From positions 1 through 62,907 of IMG/VR virus record IMGVR_UViG_3300044638_001368: a stretch of 62,907 bases of DNA; one strand, given 5' to 3'. Both the position numbers and the translations under genes were made by a program. Positions 22,514 through 29,278 of the stretch are shown one piece after another. The notes beneath the pieces are model-generated. The model was not told where the DNA came from. It saw nothing but the letters and a program-made list of their open reading frames with translations, and ran no database searches. Source of the stretch: a virus. Numbering within the stretch: position 1 is the stretch's first letter; the number at the start of each line of letters is the position of its first letter.

Positions 22514-23541
22514 TATATTAACTTTCTTCTTTTCGCCGGATTACCGTCGTCGATGGTTATTGCGCCGCCTTTGGCGTTCCCAAGAAGCGGGTCTGTGTAA
22601 TCAAACTTAGTGGCAAATTGTGATTTAAATTGACCCGGATCGAACACAGCGATACCTGTGGGAGGATTCTTTAGCGCGTTGCTTTCATAATCCAGATAGG
22701 AGTCAAACCCGGCGTTCTTTATATTACTAGTGTTATATTCTATGTCGTGCCAATCCCATGGGTATTCATCTAAATGACTACGCAAACCACCAACGTTTTT
22801 TAATTCTTTTACTTTAGATGGATTTTTTTTAACTTTAACTAGTTTGCGGTGCTTTGGGTTGGCAATATCAAACAAACTAGTAGCACGAACACGTAGAGGG
22901 TATATATTTTGACCCTCCCCGACCCCCATATCAGCAAATATTTTCGCAAAAGATGGATCGAAAGCCGCAAACCCAGCTACAGGCGCATCAGGGTTCCCGC
23001 GAGTACCTGTAAATTTATCTATAGTCACACTACCACGCTCTTGTTCTGGAATAGGACGCCACATACCACTATCAGGTACTACGGCTTTTTGGTCTGCTAC
23101 TTTTAATTGATTTGTCCCATGATACATTACGGGCGGCGCAGCACTTCCTTTGTAGAAGTTCTGTAGGTTAGGATCATCCGGAAGTGGTGCGGTGTTTTTA
23201 TATTTTTGCAAAAACTCTTCTATTTCTGGACGGTGTAAAAAACGTTGTGCTTCCCTTACTGCCTGCATCTCGCCTACTCTGCGGGGTATAACAGAACCTA
23301 CGCCCACCATGTTCATGGCGGCGTTCAAAGTATTTTCGGGGGTTGCTTCGCGCTCCCCAGAGTAGACATCCCCGGGCAAGGTGATGGCGTCATAGATAGA
23401 ATTAACCGCACCAGACAAAAGGCTGGGAACCGCTAACTCTTTAGCGCCGGTTTTTTTGTTTATCCGAACAGGCAGAATGTTAAGGTAGTCGTACTTGTTG
23501 TCCTGCGGAATAATCTCAGCCAACCCCTTCTTCCCAGCCAT
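22513..23541 (-). CDS. Virion ADP-ribosyltransferase-like protein (ART-PolyVal type)
   Basis: 342 residues. The C-terminal two thirds read as an ADP-ribosyltransferase: PPVMYHGTN with His141-Gly-Thr143 (the NAD-binding H), a downstream FAAFDPSFAKIFADM strand-helix, LDYESNALKNPPTGIAVFDPGQFKS near the end, which is where the catalytic acid and closing strand normally lie in ART domains of polyvalent proteins. The N-terminus (AVPSLLSGAVNSIYDAITLPGDVYSG) looks like a carrier segment. Its coding sequence is visibly more AT-rich than the flanking terminase and portal, especially 22,700-23,250. Likely injected to modify host proteins. Catalytic Glu not fixed by eye. Confidence 0.7.
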   Translation of the reverse strand: MAGKKGLAEIIPQDNKYDYLNILPVRINKKTGAKELAVPSLLSGAVNSIYDAITLPGDVYSGEREATPENTLNAAMNMVGVGSVIPRRVGEMQAVREAQRFLHRPEIEEFLQKYKNTAPLPDDPNLQNFYKGSAAPPVMYHGTNQLKVADQKAVVPDSGMWRPIPEQERGSVTIDKFTGTRGNPDAPVAGFAAFDPSFAKIFADMGVGEGQNIYPLRVRATSLFDIANPKHRKLVKVKKNPSKVKELKNVGGLRSHLDEYPWDWHDIEYNTSNIKNAGFDSYLDYESNALKNPPTGIAVFDPGQFKSQFATKFDYTDPLLGNAKGGAITIDDGNPAKRRKLI

Positions 23542-25070
23542 CAGTAGTATCCCTTACCCCGGTTTGACTTAAACATCTTGGGCTCTTCTTTCTCGTCCAA
23601 ATCGGAACCCACGTAGCCACCCCTGCGGAACCGCATCAGGGCCAAAGAAACCGAGTCAACATAGTCGTCGTGCTCACCCGCAGGGAACTCAGCGACTTCG
23701 TTAACCACCTCTTCAGCCCAGTGGGTGTTGGGACACCATACTCTACCACTAGCAAATAAGTCACTAACTGCGTTCAGTCGGCTGATCTTATCATTACCCT
23801 TGCTTGGTGTGAACTCCTGCACCGGGATGCCCATGGCCCGCATCTCATATATAAGTGGGGCACCGCTGGCCTTCTTCTCGATGATGATACTGTCGGGCTT
23901 CCACGACTTGTACTGGTCCACCGCCACCTGTTTTAGCTGGGGAAACTCCATTCTTTCCCGGAAGGCATTAAGAAGTATGATGTTTGCCTGCTCCTTACCC
24001 GTCGCATCGGCTTGGTAGAACACCCCCCACGTGGTTAGGGCCGAATAGTCGGCACGCTGGCTCTTCTCAAACGCCGTATCCCACGCCATTAGGGTAAAAG
24101 TGCACTTGGGGGGCACTTCGGACTCCCAAATCATCCACCAGTCCCGCTTAACGATGGCCGAAGTCTCACTAGTGGGGTTCTGCTGGTACTGAGCCATCCA
24201 TTTTGGGTTCGGAAGCTCTTCTTTTAGGGCCGTAAGCTCCTCAAGTGACCAAAATTCAGGCCAGAGGGGGTTACCGGAGGGCAAAAGCGCCGGAAATTCA
24301 ATGACTTCCCACTCTTCACCGCCCCGTTGGAGCGCCGCCTTGACTACTTGCCCCGTCAAGTCACGTTTAGACCACCGCGTCATCACTATGACGATGGCAC
24401 CACCGGGCTGGAGTCGCTGCCGGGGTCCCGAAGTGTACCATTCGTAGACCTTATCGTAGACTTCCGGGCTGGTTTCCGCGATTGCCGCTTCCTGTTCACT
24501 GTGCGGGTCGTCGATAATGAGCAGGTCGGCACCTTTACCAGTCACCGCACCCCCAACACCGATGGCGAAGTAGTCACCACCCTTGCTGGTGTTCCACCGG
24601 CCAGCCGCCTTGGAGTCTGCCTGCAAGACTAAGTCCGGGAAAATCTTATGGTATGCCTCTGTATCTACTAAGTTACGCACTTTGCGCCCGAAGCCCACGG
24701 CCAACTCAGCCGTATGGGAGGTCTGGATGACCTTCTTGCCCGGTTCCTTGCCTAGGAACCAAGCTGGCAGCAGATAACTGGCGAACTCGGACTTAGTATG
24801 CCGGGGTGGCATATTGATAATGAGCCGCTTGCACTCACCCTTGGCTACCCGTTCAAAGGCATCGGCCATGCGGGCATGGTGCCTACCCCCGATGAATGAC
24901 GGCCACATCTGGGCCACGAAGGCCAAGAATTTGTTCTTGGCTAGCTTCTGTTTCTTCAGGGACTCTAGGTGATCCAGCTCAGCTAGGAGCTTCTCCTGCT
25001 CTGGTATGGACAGGGCTGAGAGTATGGTCGGGATGTCTTTAAGTGAGATGTTGTCGAGCAGGTCGGTCAG
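23541..25070 (-). CDS. Terminase large subunit
   Basis: ATPase and nuclease motor for DNA packaging. Walker A PPRHTKSE (about residues 88-95), Walker B LLIIDDPH (about 182-189), coupling-type MTRWSKRDLTG, and C-terminal nuclease acids in LMAWDTAFEKSQRADYSALT, EKKASGAPL and EHDDYVDS. The frame stays open upstream of the first TTG (24,926) and codes LLDNISLKDIPTILSALSIPEQEKLLAELDHLESLKKQ, which matches the N-terminal helix homologues normally have. In that extension there is no ATG, GTG or TTG; a CTG at 25,070 overlaps the TGA of the small subunit (CTGA) and has AAGGGG upstream, so I propose a CTG start, 509 residues. Confidence 0.85.
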   Translation of the reverse strand: MTDLLDNISLKDIPTILSALSIPEQEKLLAELDHLESLKKQKLAKNKFLAFVAQMWPSFIGGRHHARMADAFERVAKGECKRLIINMPPRHTKSEFASYLLPAWFLGKEPGKKVIQTSHTAELAVGFGRKVRNLVDTEAYHKIFPDLVLQADSKAAGRWNTSKGGDYFAIGVGGAVTGKGADLLIIDDPHSEQEAAIAETSPEVYDKVYEWYTSGPRQRLQPGGAIVIVMTRWSKRDLTGQVVKAALQRGGEEWEVIEFPALLPSGNPLWPEFWSLEELTALKEELPNPKWMAQYQQNPTSETSAIVKRDWWMIWESEVPPKCTFTLMAWDTAFEKSQRADYSALTTWGVFYQADATGKEQANIILLNAFRERMEFPQLKQVAVDQYKSWKPDSIIIEKKASGAPLIYEMRAMGIPVQEFTPSKGNDKISRLNAVSDLFASGRVWCPNTHWAEEVVNEVAEFPAGEHDDYVDSVSLALMRFRRGGYVGSDLDEKEEPKMFKSNRGKGYY

Positions 25071-25672
25071 GGGGTTTCCCCTTCTTCGTCTTCCTCAGTA
25101 CCCGTCTCGTTCGCGCTAGCTACCCCAAGCTCATCGTCGAGGTCATTGTTCAGCGGGGTGATATCTATAATGTCAGCGTTAAGCAGGCGCTTGACCCGTT
25201 CCTTGATGGCATTCTCAAGGTCCTCGGGGTTCTTGTAGTTGATGGTGATTTCGCTGCGCTCGGTAAAGATTCCAATATCCGAGTGCTTACCCAGCAGTTC
25301 CAGAGCCTTAAGTTCAAACTTAGGGTCACCGCAGTTGGCGATCTCCATGAGCTTGTTTGTAATAGCAGCACGTGCGCTGGCTGCGTCTAGTGCCAGCTGT
25401 TGGCCGTAGGTTTTGAGGAATGCAGCGGCTGCGAATGCCGTGTTCACATTAGTAAGGTTCTTGGATTTTTGCTTGCTTATAACGGCCTTTAGCAGGCTTT
25501 CCTGCCGTGCCGCGTCAGCCGGGTCCAGCTCTAGTGAAGCACCAAGATCAACCTGAAGTTCCGCAGTTGCTCCTGCTACCGCCATTTCCTCAAGGAAAGT
25601 CGGGGATACCTCTGGCGAAGTATCGTAGGGAACCGGGTGTTCGTCGGTAGGCTCTACGTGGACTATAGGCAT
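25067..25672 (-). CDS. Terminase small subunit (probable)
   Basis: 201 residues directly before the large subunit. Helical middle (AAFLKTYGQQLALDAASARAAITNKLMEIANCGDPKFELKALELLGKHSDIG) and an ITINYKNPEDLENAIKERVKRLLNAD segment I recall from environmental phage small terminases, with an acidic tail. It would recognise the packaging site. No clear Shine-Dalgarno precedes the ATG; the next in-frame ATG is at codon 30. It is the first gene of the minus arm. Confidence 0.75.
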   Translation of the reverse strand: MPIVHVEPTDEHPVPYDTSPEVSPTFLEEMAVAGATAELQVDLGASLELDPADAARQESLLKAVISKQKSKNLTNVNTAFAAAAFLKTYGQQLALDAASARAAITNKLMEIANCGDPKFELKALELLGKHSDIGIFTERSEITINYKNPEDLENAIKERVKRLLNADIIDITPLNNDLDDELGVASANETGTEEDEEGETP

Positions 25673-25771
25673 AAATATGGTGTCTGCACGCCGTTTGGGG
25701 CCTCAGTTAATGAAGTAGTAGGAGAAACAAGTTGCGAAGTAAACCCAAGCAAAAACTTTTTGAAAAAATAT

Positions 25772-25785
25772 ACCCCCCGGGGGGT
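25772..25785. repeat. Perfect ACCCCCC/GGGGGGT palindrome
   Basis: A 14-bp perfect inverted repeat with no spacer. In the minus-strand transcript it stands about 100 bases upstream of the terminase start and is followed by a U-rich stretch, so it could be a protein site or an attenuator hairpin. Confidence 0.6.
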
Positions 25786-25970
25786 GTTGAAATAAAATTA
25801 CATAGGGGGGGTCTGCTGTGAAAACGCGGTATTGGTTGAGCATATTAATATGTATAGGGAGTCCCGCCGTCACATATATAAAGTGAGGGATAGGGGGCCG
25901 GTAGGGTCTGACTGGGGCGAAAACGTGCTTCCATGCCCCATGCGGTTCGCACGACAAAGCGGCCCAAATA

Positions 25971-25982
25971 GTGACACGTCAC
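25971..25982. promoter_or_regulatory. GTGAC-AC-GTCAC palindrome (variant of early-arm box)
   Basis: TAGTGAC-AC-GTCACTA, the divergent-region member of the palindrome family; half-sites are intact but the centre is AC instead of AA/TT. It lies about 60 bp upstream of the promoter at 26,042. Confidence 0.6.
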
Positions 25983-26041
25983 TAAATCCACCCCGGAAAA
26001 AACCCAGCTAACCCCAGTCAATTCCCAGTTTCGTAAGGCCC

Positions 26042-26069
26042 TTGCATCTTGCGTGTACTTCGCTACACT
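26042..26069 (+). promoter_or_regulatory. Sigma-70-like promoter for the orphan gene
   Basis: TTGCAT, 16-bp spacer, TACACT. A short open frame starting ATG at 26,080 (MGIFPTVFKGN) lies only about 4 bases past the expected start of transcription. Confidence 0.5.
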
Positions 26070-26074
26070 CAACG

Positions 26075-26103
26075 AACCGATGGGGATTTTCCCAACGGTT
26101 TTT
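26075..26103 (+). terminator. Possible attenuator hairpin in the leader
   Basis: AACCG-A-TGGG, six-base loop, CCCA-A-CGGTT followed by TTT: an interrupted stem with a short U run, ahead of the start codon at 26,119. It overlaps the 11-codon leader frame, so translation of that frame would disturb the hairpin. Attenuation is inference. Confidence 0.4.
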
Positions 26104-26118
26104 AAAGGGAACTAGAAA

Positions 26119-26964
26119 ATGAATAAGACCAGCAAGACCAGCAAGACCAGCAAGACCAGCAAGGCCAGCAAGGCCAGCAAGACCAGCAAGACCAGCAAGA
26201 CCGAAACCAATACCGCCAACACCCTCACCGACCTGTCATCCTTCACGGGCCGCGCCGCTGACGGCACGTGGAACGAACTGGATTTTAAGGCGGTTTCCGC
26301 CTTGTCCAACCCCGCTTTTGCTTCGCTCTTGTCCATTGGGTCCGCTGATTTCAAGGTCGCCAGTGATGCTGACAAGGAATTGGGCGAAAAGAAGAAGCCC
26401 TATCAGAAGAAAATGGGAACCATCCAACATAACATGGCGGTTGCCTTGTTGAAGCGTCACCCCATCAAGGCTGGAGACTGGCTTTCGATCCCCGTCGGCC
26501 AATCGCGTTGGACGTTGCAGAGTAAGTTTAAGGAGGTCGGCGCGGATATCGCGGCATTCAATACCGCTTTCACTGGTGCCGGGTTCAAGGAAAACAATGT
26601 TAAGAAAATCCGTCAGCGCATTTTGGACAAGGCGCGGGCACTGGCTTTCGAGAAGGATTACGATGCTGAAATGCATTCCGCCATTGTCGCGTGCTTCAAC
26701 AAACTGGCGACCCTTTCGACGGAAATCACTGGGCGCGTTTCGGAAACTATTTGGGAAAAGGCCGAGGAAGTATTCGCCACCGGCGCGGGATTGATCCCCA
26801 GTGAAACCCGGACGGCTATCTATGCCGACACGCTCAACCGCATGGAAGCCAAAGCGGACGAAAAGGCAGAACGGGAAGCGGCGAAACGCGCTAAGGAAAT
26901 CGCCAAATCCGCCAAAGCCAACAGCAACACCTCGCCCAAAGTGAACGGCGCGATGGTCGGTTGA
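26119..26964 (+). CDS. Orphan early protein with Ser-Lys-Thr repeat tail
   Basis: 281 residues. Residues 4-28 are eight or so Ser-Lys-Thr/Ser-Lys-Ala repeats, a strongly basic, flexible tail coded by 9-bp units. The remainder is helical with no recognised domain (for example RHPIKAGDWLSIPVGQSRWTLQSKFKEVGADIAAFNTAF); the C-terminus is a charged Ala/Glu/Lys helix then SNTSPKVNGAMVG. It has its own promoter, RBS (AAAGGGA, 8 bases) and strong terminator and lies next to the origin-like region. Codon choice (TTG/CTT, AAG-rich) differs somewhat from its neighbours. A DNA-binding or takeover role fits the tail and position but is a guess. Confidence 0.7.
   Translation: MNKTSKTSKTSKTSKASKASKTSKTSKTETNTANTLTDLSSFTGRAADGTWNELDFKAVSALSNPAFASLLSIGSADFKVASDADKELGEKKKPYQKKMGTIQHNMAVALLKRHPIKAGDWLSIPVGQSRWTLQSKFKEVGADIAAFNTAFTGAGFKENNVKKIRQRILDKARALAFEKDYDAEMHSAIVACFNKLATLSTEITGRVSETIWEKAEEVFATGAGLIPSETRTAIYADTLNRMEAKADEKAEREAAKRAKEIAKSAKANSNTSPKVNGAMVG
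26128..26202 (+). repeat. 9-bp AGCAAGACC tandem repeats
   Basis: Eight or so copies of AGCAAGACC or AGCAAGGCC code the Ser-Lys-Thr/Ala tail. Copy changes would lengthen or shorten the tail in frame. Confidence 0.85.
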
Positions 26965-26971
26965 TCCTACT

Positions 26972-26993
26972 GGGGCTGGCTTGCGCCAGCCCC
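26972..26993 (+). terminator. GGGGCTGGC hairpin after the orphan gene
   Basis: Perfect 9-bp stem GGGGCTGGC-TTGC-GCCAGCCCC 8 bp past the stop codon, not followed by a T run. Probably works with the terminator at 27,017. Confidence 0.6.
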
Positions 26994-27016
26994 TCCCTTC
27001 CACCCAGTGACTTTGA

Positions 27017-27046
27017 CCCTGTGCCGAAAGGCACGGGGTTTTTTTT
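27017..27046 (+). terminator. Strong rho-independent terminator
   Basis: CCCTGTGCC-GAAA-GGCACGGGG followed by eight T: a 9-bp stem with a stable GNRA-type loop. Separates the orphan gene from the origin-like region. Confidence 0.9.
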
Positions 27047-27154
27047 GCCAAAAAAACGGTCATTGGGAACTGTCATTTTTTTAAGAACGGTCATAGGGGG
27101 TAGCCTTAGGAGCAACAGCGGCTTTTTAGGGCTAGGAGCAACGGCGGCTTTTCA

Positions 27155-27166
27155 GTGACAAGTCAC
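27155..27166. promoter_or_regulatory. GTGACAAGTCAC palindrome, left edge of origin-like region
   Basis: Abuts the first ATGTTAGAATGTT repeat; member of the box family. Confidence 0.7.
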
Positions 27167-27167
27167 A

Positions 27168-27180
27168 ATGTTAGAATGTT
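27168..27180 (+). repeat. ATGTTAGAATGTT iteron 1
   Basis: Direct copy of the origin-region repeat, followed by CAAA; adjacent to the GTGAC palindrome. Confidence 0.7.
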
Positions 27181-27237
27181 CAAAAGCCACTTGGACAATG
27201 TTCAAACTAAGTGCTTGATATTGCTGCACTGTTCACC

Positions 27238-27250
27238 ATGTTAGAATGTT
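27238..27250 (+). repeat. ATGTTAGAATGTT iteron 2
   Basis: Second direct copy, extended as ATGTTAGAATGTTAGA. Confidence 0.7.
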
Positions 27251-27454
27251 AGAGAGCCAAATGGTCATTTGGGGATTTGGGGGTCCGGGCTAATCCGCAA
27301 GTGCGCAGCGCCCCCATTTTTTCAAAAAAACCCCCCAACCAATAAAATCAATAAAAATCTATAACATTATAACTTTGTCCAAAAACTCGACTTTTTTTCC
27401 TTTACTTACAGGGCCATAGGTTGTTCAAACGATTGTTCAAAACCGTTTTTCGTT

Positions 27455-27471
27455 TCTAACATTCTAACATT
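27455..27471 (-). repeat. TCTAACATTCTAACATT iteron 3 (inverted)
   Basis: Reverse-complement copy on the right side of the AT-rich core. Confidence 0.7.
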
Positions 27472-27518
27472 AGGCCCCCTACTTTTTCACCCCGACCTCC
27501 CAAAACGCCCCACCGCTC

Positions 27519-27544
27519 TTCTAACATTCTAACATTTGAACATT
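27519..27544 (-). repeat. Inverted iteron 4 with extra TGTTCAAA half
   Basis: TTCTAACATTCTAACAT then TTGAACATT: two overlapping copies of the repeat core in reverse, close to the palindrome at 27,560, mirroring the left side. Confidence 0.7.
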
Positions 27545-27559
27545 GGGCCACCGGGTTTT

Positions 27560-27571
27560 GTGACTTGTCAC
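27560..27571. promoter_or_regulatory. GTGACTTGTCAC palindrome upstream of the early promoter
   Basis: Twenty-one bp upstream of the -35 element at 27,593; with the copy at 27,663 it brackets the promoter. Confidence 0.75.
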
Positions 27572-27592
27572 TAATCCTTCCCCAGAAACCCC

Positions 27593-27621
27593 TTGACATT
27601 TACTACATACTCTGCTATACT
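27593..27621 (+). promoter_or_regulatory. Strong sigma-70 promoter, head of the early operon
   Basis: TTGACA, 17-bp spacer, TATACT: consensus -35 and near-consensus -10. An ATG at 27,629 lies at about +2, in frame with the first small gene. Confidence 0.85.
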
Positions 27622-27659
27622 TAGCATAATGGGAAAAACCCCCAGACAACCCAGCCAAC

Positions 27660-27700
27660 TTAGTGACAAGTCACTAAACAAGAGAAAGACCAAACCAATG
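27660..27700 (+). repeat. 41-bp leader cassette, copy 1
   Basis: From TTAGTGACAAGTCACTAA through AGAGAAAGACC to the ATG; identical over 41 bp to 28,227-28,267. It contains the palindrome, the purine-rich ribosome site and the start codon, so the two genes share a transplanted leader. Confidence 0.9.
27663..27674. promoter_or_regulatory. GTGACAAGTCAC box in front of 27698 gene
   Basis: Full form TTAGTGAC-AA-GTCACTAA, ends 23 bases before the start codon; about 35 bases into the transcript. Confidence 0.8.
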
Positions 27701-27859
27701 ACCCAGTTCGTAGACGCCATGTTGTTCACCGCCTTCGCCGTGTTCTGCTTTGTTATGGCGCTGCTGTTCATGGACCTTCAGCAGTCCACCGAAGCCGTCA
27801 TCCTCTTGTTCCTGTCCGTTGCATCCTTTGGTGCAGCTGGCTACCGCGCAACCCACTAA
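27698..27859 (+). CDS. Small two-helix membrane protein
   Basis: 53 residues, two hydrophobic helices (about 4-24 and 31-48) joined by MDLQQSTEAV. I take the ATG at 27,698 that follows AGAGAAAG, because the same leader precedes a different gene at 28,265. The frame is also open back to an ATG at 27,629 next to the transcription start, which would add 23 basic residues. Function unknown. Confidence 0.65.
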   Translation: MTQFVDAMLFTAFAVFCFVMALLFMDLQQSTEAVILLFLSVASFGAAGYRATH

Positions 27860-27884
27860 CCCCTACCAGAAAAGGATCAACACC

Positions 27885-28208
27885 ATGAGCCTAGACATCT
27901 ACCTGACCGCCAGAGTTATCACGGACGTATTCAGTGCCAACATCACGCACAACCTGAACAAGATGGCTGATGCTGCGGGCCTGTACCAAGTCATCTGGCG
28001 CCCTGAAGAACTGGATTTCATCGAGGCCAAGCAGTTAATCGAGCCGCTGAAGGCGGGACTGGAGCTGCTCAAGTCTGACCCGGACAAGTTCCGTGCGTTC
28101 GATGCGCCTAATGGCGGGGGTGACTACGTGACCCTAGTTGATTTCGTCGAGAAGTACCTTGCCGCCTGTATCGCATGGCCCAAGGCATCCATAAGCGCCC
28201 ACTGCTAA
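27885..28208 (+). CDS. Conserved-looking phage protein, function unknown
   Basis: 107 residues: MSLDIYLTARVITDVFSANITHNLNKMADAAGLYQVIWRPEEL then FVEKYLAACIAWPKASI. I recall this arrangement (MSLDIYL, NITHNL, WRPEE) from a small family shared by phages and bacteria with no known role. GGATCAACACC gives a fair ribosome site. Part of the early operon. Confidence 0.7.
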   Translation: MSLDIYLTARVITDVFSANITHNLNKMADAAGLYQVIWRPEELDFIEAKQLIEPLKAGLELLKSDPDKFRAFDAPNGGGDYVTLVDFVEKYLAACIAWPKASISAHC

Positions 28209-28226
28209 CCCAACCCACAAACCCCA

Positions 28227-28267
28227 TTAGTGACAAGTCACTAAACAAGAGAAAGACCAAACCAATG
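28227..28267 (+). repeat. 41-bp leader cassette, copy 2
   Basis: Identical to 27,660-27,700; see that entry. Confidence 0.9.
28230..28241. promoter_or_regulatory. GTGACAAGTCAC box in front of 28265 gene
   Basis: Full form TTAGTGAC-AA-GTCACTAA, 23 bases before the start codon. No separate promoter seen upstream. Confidence 0.8.
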
Positions 28268-28474
28268 TCGAACCACGCTCACGAACTCTACACCTACATG
28301 TACTACACACCGTACAAGGCCAAGACCATCTACAACCCCCAACCACTCCTTTTCACCTGCCACTACGGAAGCCGCACCAAACGGGTCCGTGCCGATGGTC
28401 GCTTCGCTGCCCGCGAGAAGGCCGCTAGGTATTTCGGCGTAGGCGCAGACAAGATCATCGCGGTGAGGGTGTGA
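28265..28474 (+). CDS. Small basic early protein
   Basis: 69 residues, Tyr-rich start (HAHELYTYMYYTPYKAKTIYNPQ) and basic end. Starts with the duplicated leader. The stop overlaps the next start (TGATG). Function unknown. Confidence 0.6.
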   Translation: MSNHAHELYTYMYYTPYKAKTIYNPQPLLFTCHYGSRTKRVRADGRFAAREKAARYFGVGADKIIAVRV

Positions 28475-28671
28475 TGGCGGTTCACTTCGTTGGGTTCAAG
28501 GACGAGCGGTTCAACAATGCCCGCAAGGTCTGGCGACCTGATTTTATCCATAGGTTCTGGGACTACCGGGCTGTAGCTGAAGTAGCAGAAGGCGACATGG
28601 TTATCTTCGCTGATGCAACCGAGACGCAGCCCGTCAACCCCTACACCTACGACGACAGCGCATACTTCTAA
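28474..28671 (+). CDS. Small early protein
   Basis: 65 residues; ATG overlaps the stop of the previous gene. Aromatic-rich (WRPDFIHRFWDYRAVAEVAEGDMVIFADA), possibly a small globular domain. Function unknown. Confidence 0.6.
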   Translation: MAVHFVGFKDERFNNARKVWRPDFIHRFWDYRAVAEVAEGDMVIFADATETQPVNPYTYDDSAYF

Positions 28672-28696
28672 CCAACCCAACACTGGAGAACGACAA

Positions 28697-28918
28697 ATGA
28701 CCAAGAAACCGACGAAGCAGGAATGGCAGGACTGGGTGATGCAGGACGAGTACACCACGCCCGTATCTGACAAGATCAAGGCCACCCTGCATAGGTTGCT
28801 CGAAAGCAACCCCGAACTGACGCAGAAGGACCAAGACTTCATCATCCGGCACGAAAAGACGCACGAAACCTATGCCGCCATGCGCAAGATACTGAAGGGA
28901 ACCAACGATGAGACATGA
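28697..28918 (+). CDS. Small charged early protein
   Basis: 73 residues, helical and charged (KPTKQEWQDWVMQDEY, IIRHEKTHETYAAMRKIL). GGAGAA ribosome site. Overlaps the next gene by 11 bp. Function unknown. Confidence 0.6.
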   Translation: MTKKPTKQEWQDWVMQDEYTTPVSDKIKATLHRLLESNPELTQKDQDFIIRHEKTHETYAAMRKILKGTNDET

Positions 28919-29105
28919 ATGCAAGTGCGGCGGGACCATCCCGGCTGGCCGATGGGACATAGGCTTCGAACTATGCCTTGAGTGCGGGGACTGGACTGCT
29001 AGGCAGAGGGTCTTCACCGTGGCCCCCGGACACAAGTCTAACTACCACCTAGTAACGAACCTGCAAGAACTGAAGCAGCTCAACCCCAAGAGGAGCGAGA
29101 TATGA
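28908..29105 (+). CDS. Small zinc-ribbon protein
   Basis: 65 residues with CKCG (5-8) and CLECG (23-27) as a likely zinc-binding set, then a helical end. Such ribbons occur in small phage regulators and RNA-polymerase contacts; no specific role seen. Confidence 0.65.
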   Translation: MRHECKCGGTIPAGRWDIGFELCLECGDWTARQRVFTVAPGHKSNYHLVTNLQELKQLNPKRSEI

Positions 29106-29278
29106 ATATGTTTTTAGTGTTTGCGGGTGAGGAGTACTACCCCGGTGGTGGATGGAGCGACCTTTTGGGGTCTTACCCTACCCTGCATGAAGCCAAGGAA
29201 GCAGCTGCCAAACAACGCCGTGGCTGGTGGCACATCGTGGACCTGAATGTGATGGAAGAAGTGGAGAGTGATTTCTAA
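29102..29278 (+). CDS. Small early protein (58 residues)
   Basis: 58 residues; overlaps both neighbours by a few bases (ATGA-type at 29,102 and TAATG at 29,276). GGW and RRGWWHIVDLNVMEEVES motifs suggest a compact beta-alpha fold often seen in small phage proteins. Function unknown. Confidence 0.6.
   Translation: MNMFLVFAGEEYYPGGGWSDLLGSYPTLHEAKEAAAKQRRGWWHIVDLNVMEEVESDF

Larger units (their letters stand above)
25673..26041. other. Divergent intergenic control region
   Basis: No gene. Rich in palindromes and G/C runs: a perfect 14-bp ACCCCCC/GGGGGGT palindrome at 25772-25785 (on the minus strand followed by TATATTTTTT), a perfect CATATTAATATG at 25841-25852, CACATATATAAAGTG near 25,871-25,885, several CCCCC/GGGGG tracts, and the variant TAGTGAC palindrome at 25,971. 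The late (minus) arm must start here, but I see no convincing sigma-70 pair for it. The early promoter follows at 26,042. Confidence 0.6.
27047..27592. other. Candidate replication origin / control region
   Basis: A ~545-bp gene-free stretch. It holds two direct repeats of TAGGAGCAAC-R-GCGGCTTTT (27,107 and 27,132), GTGAC palindromes near both ends (27,155 and 27,560), ATGTTAGAATGTT repeats in one orientation on the left (27,168; 27,238) and the opposite orientation on the right (27,455; 27,520), further TGTTCAAA pieces (27,197; 27,422; 27,434), and a central AT-rich tract (27,330-27,415, for example AATAAAATCAATAAAAATCT). Mirrored iterons around an AT-rich core beside the early promoter are typical of an initiator-controlled origin. 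Inference from layout only. Confidence 0.55.

Noticed and set aside
25845-25862. TATAGGGAG resembling the end of a T7 promoter
   Set aside because: Only the downstream half matches and no single-subunit RNA polymerase gene is present.
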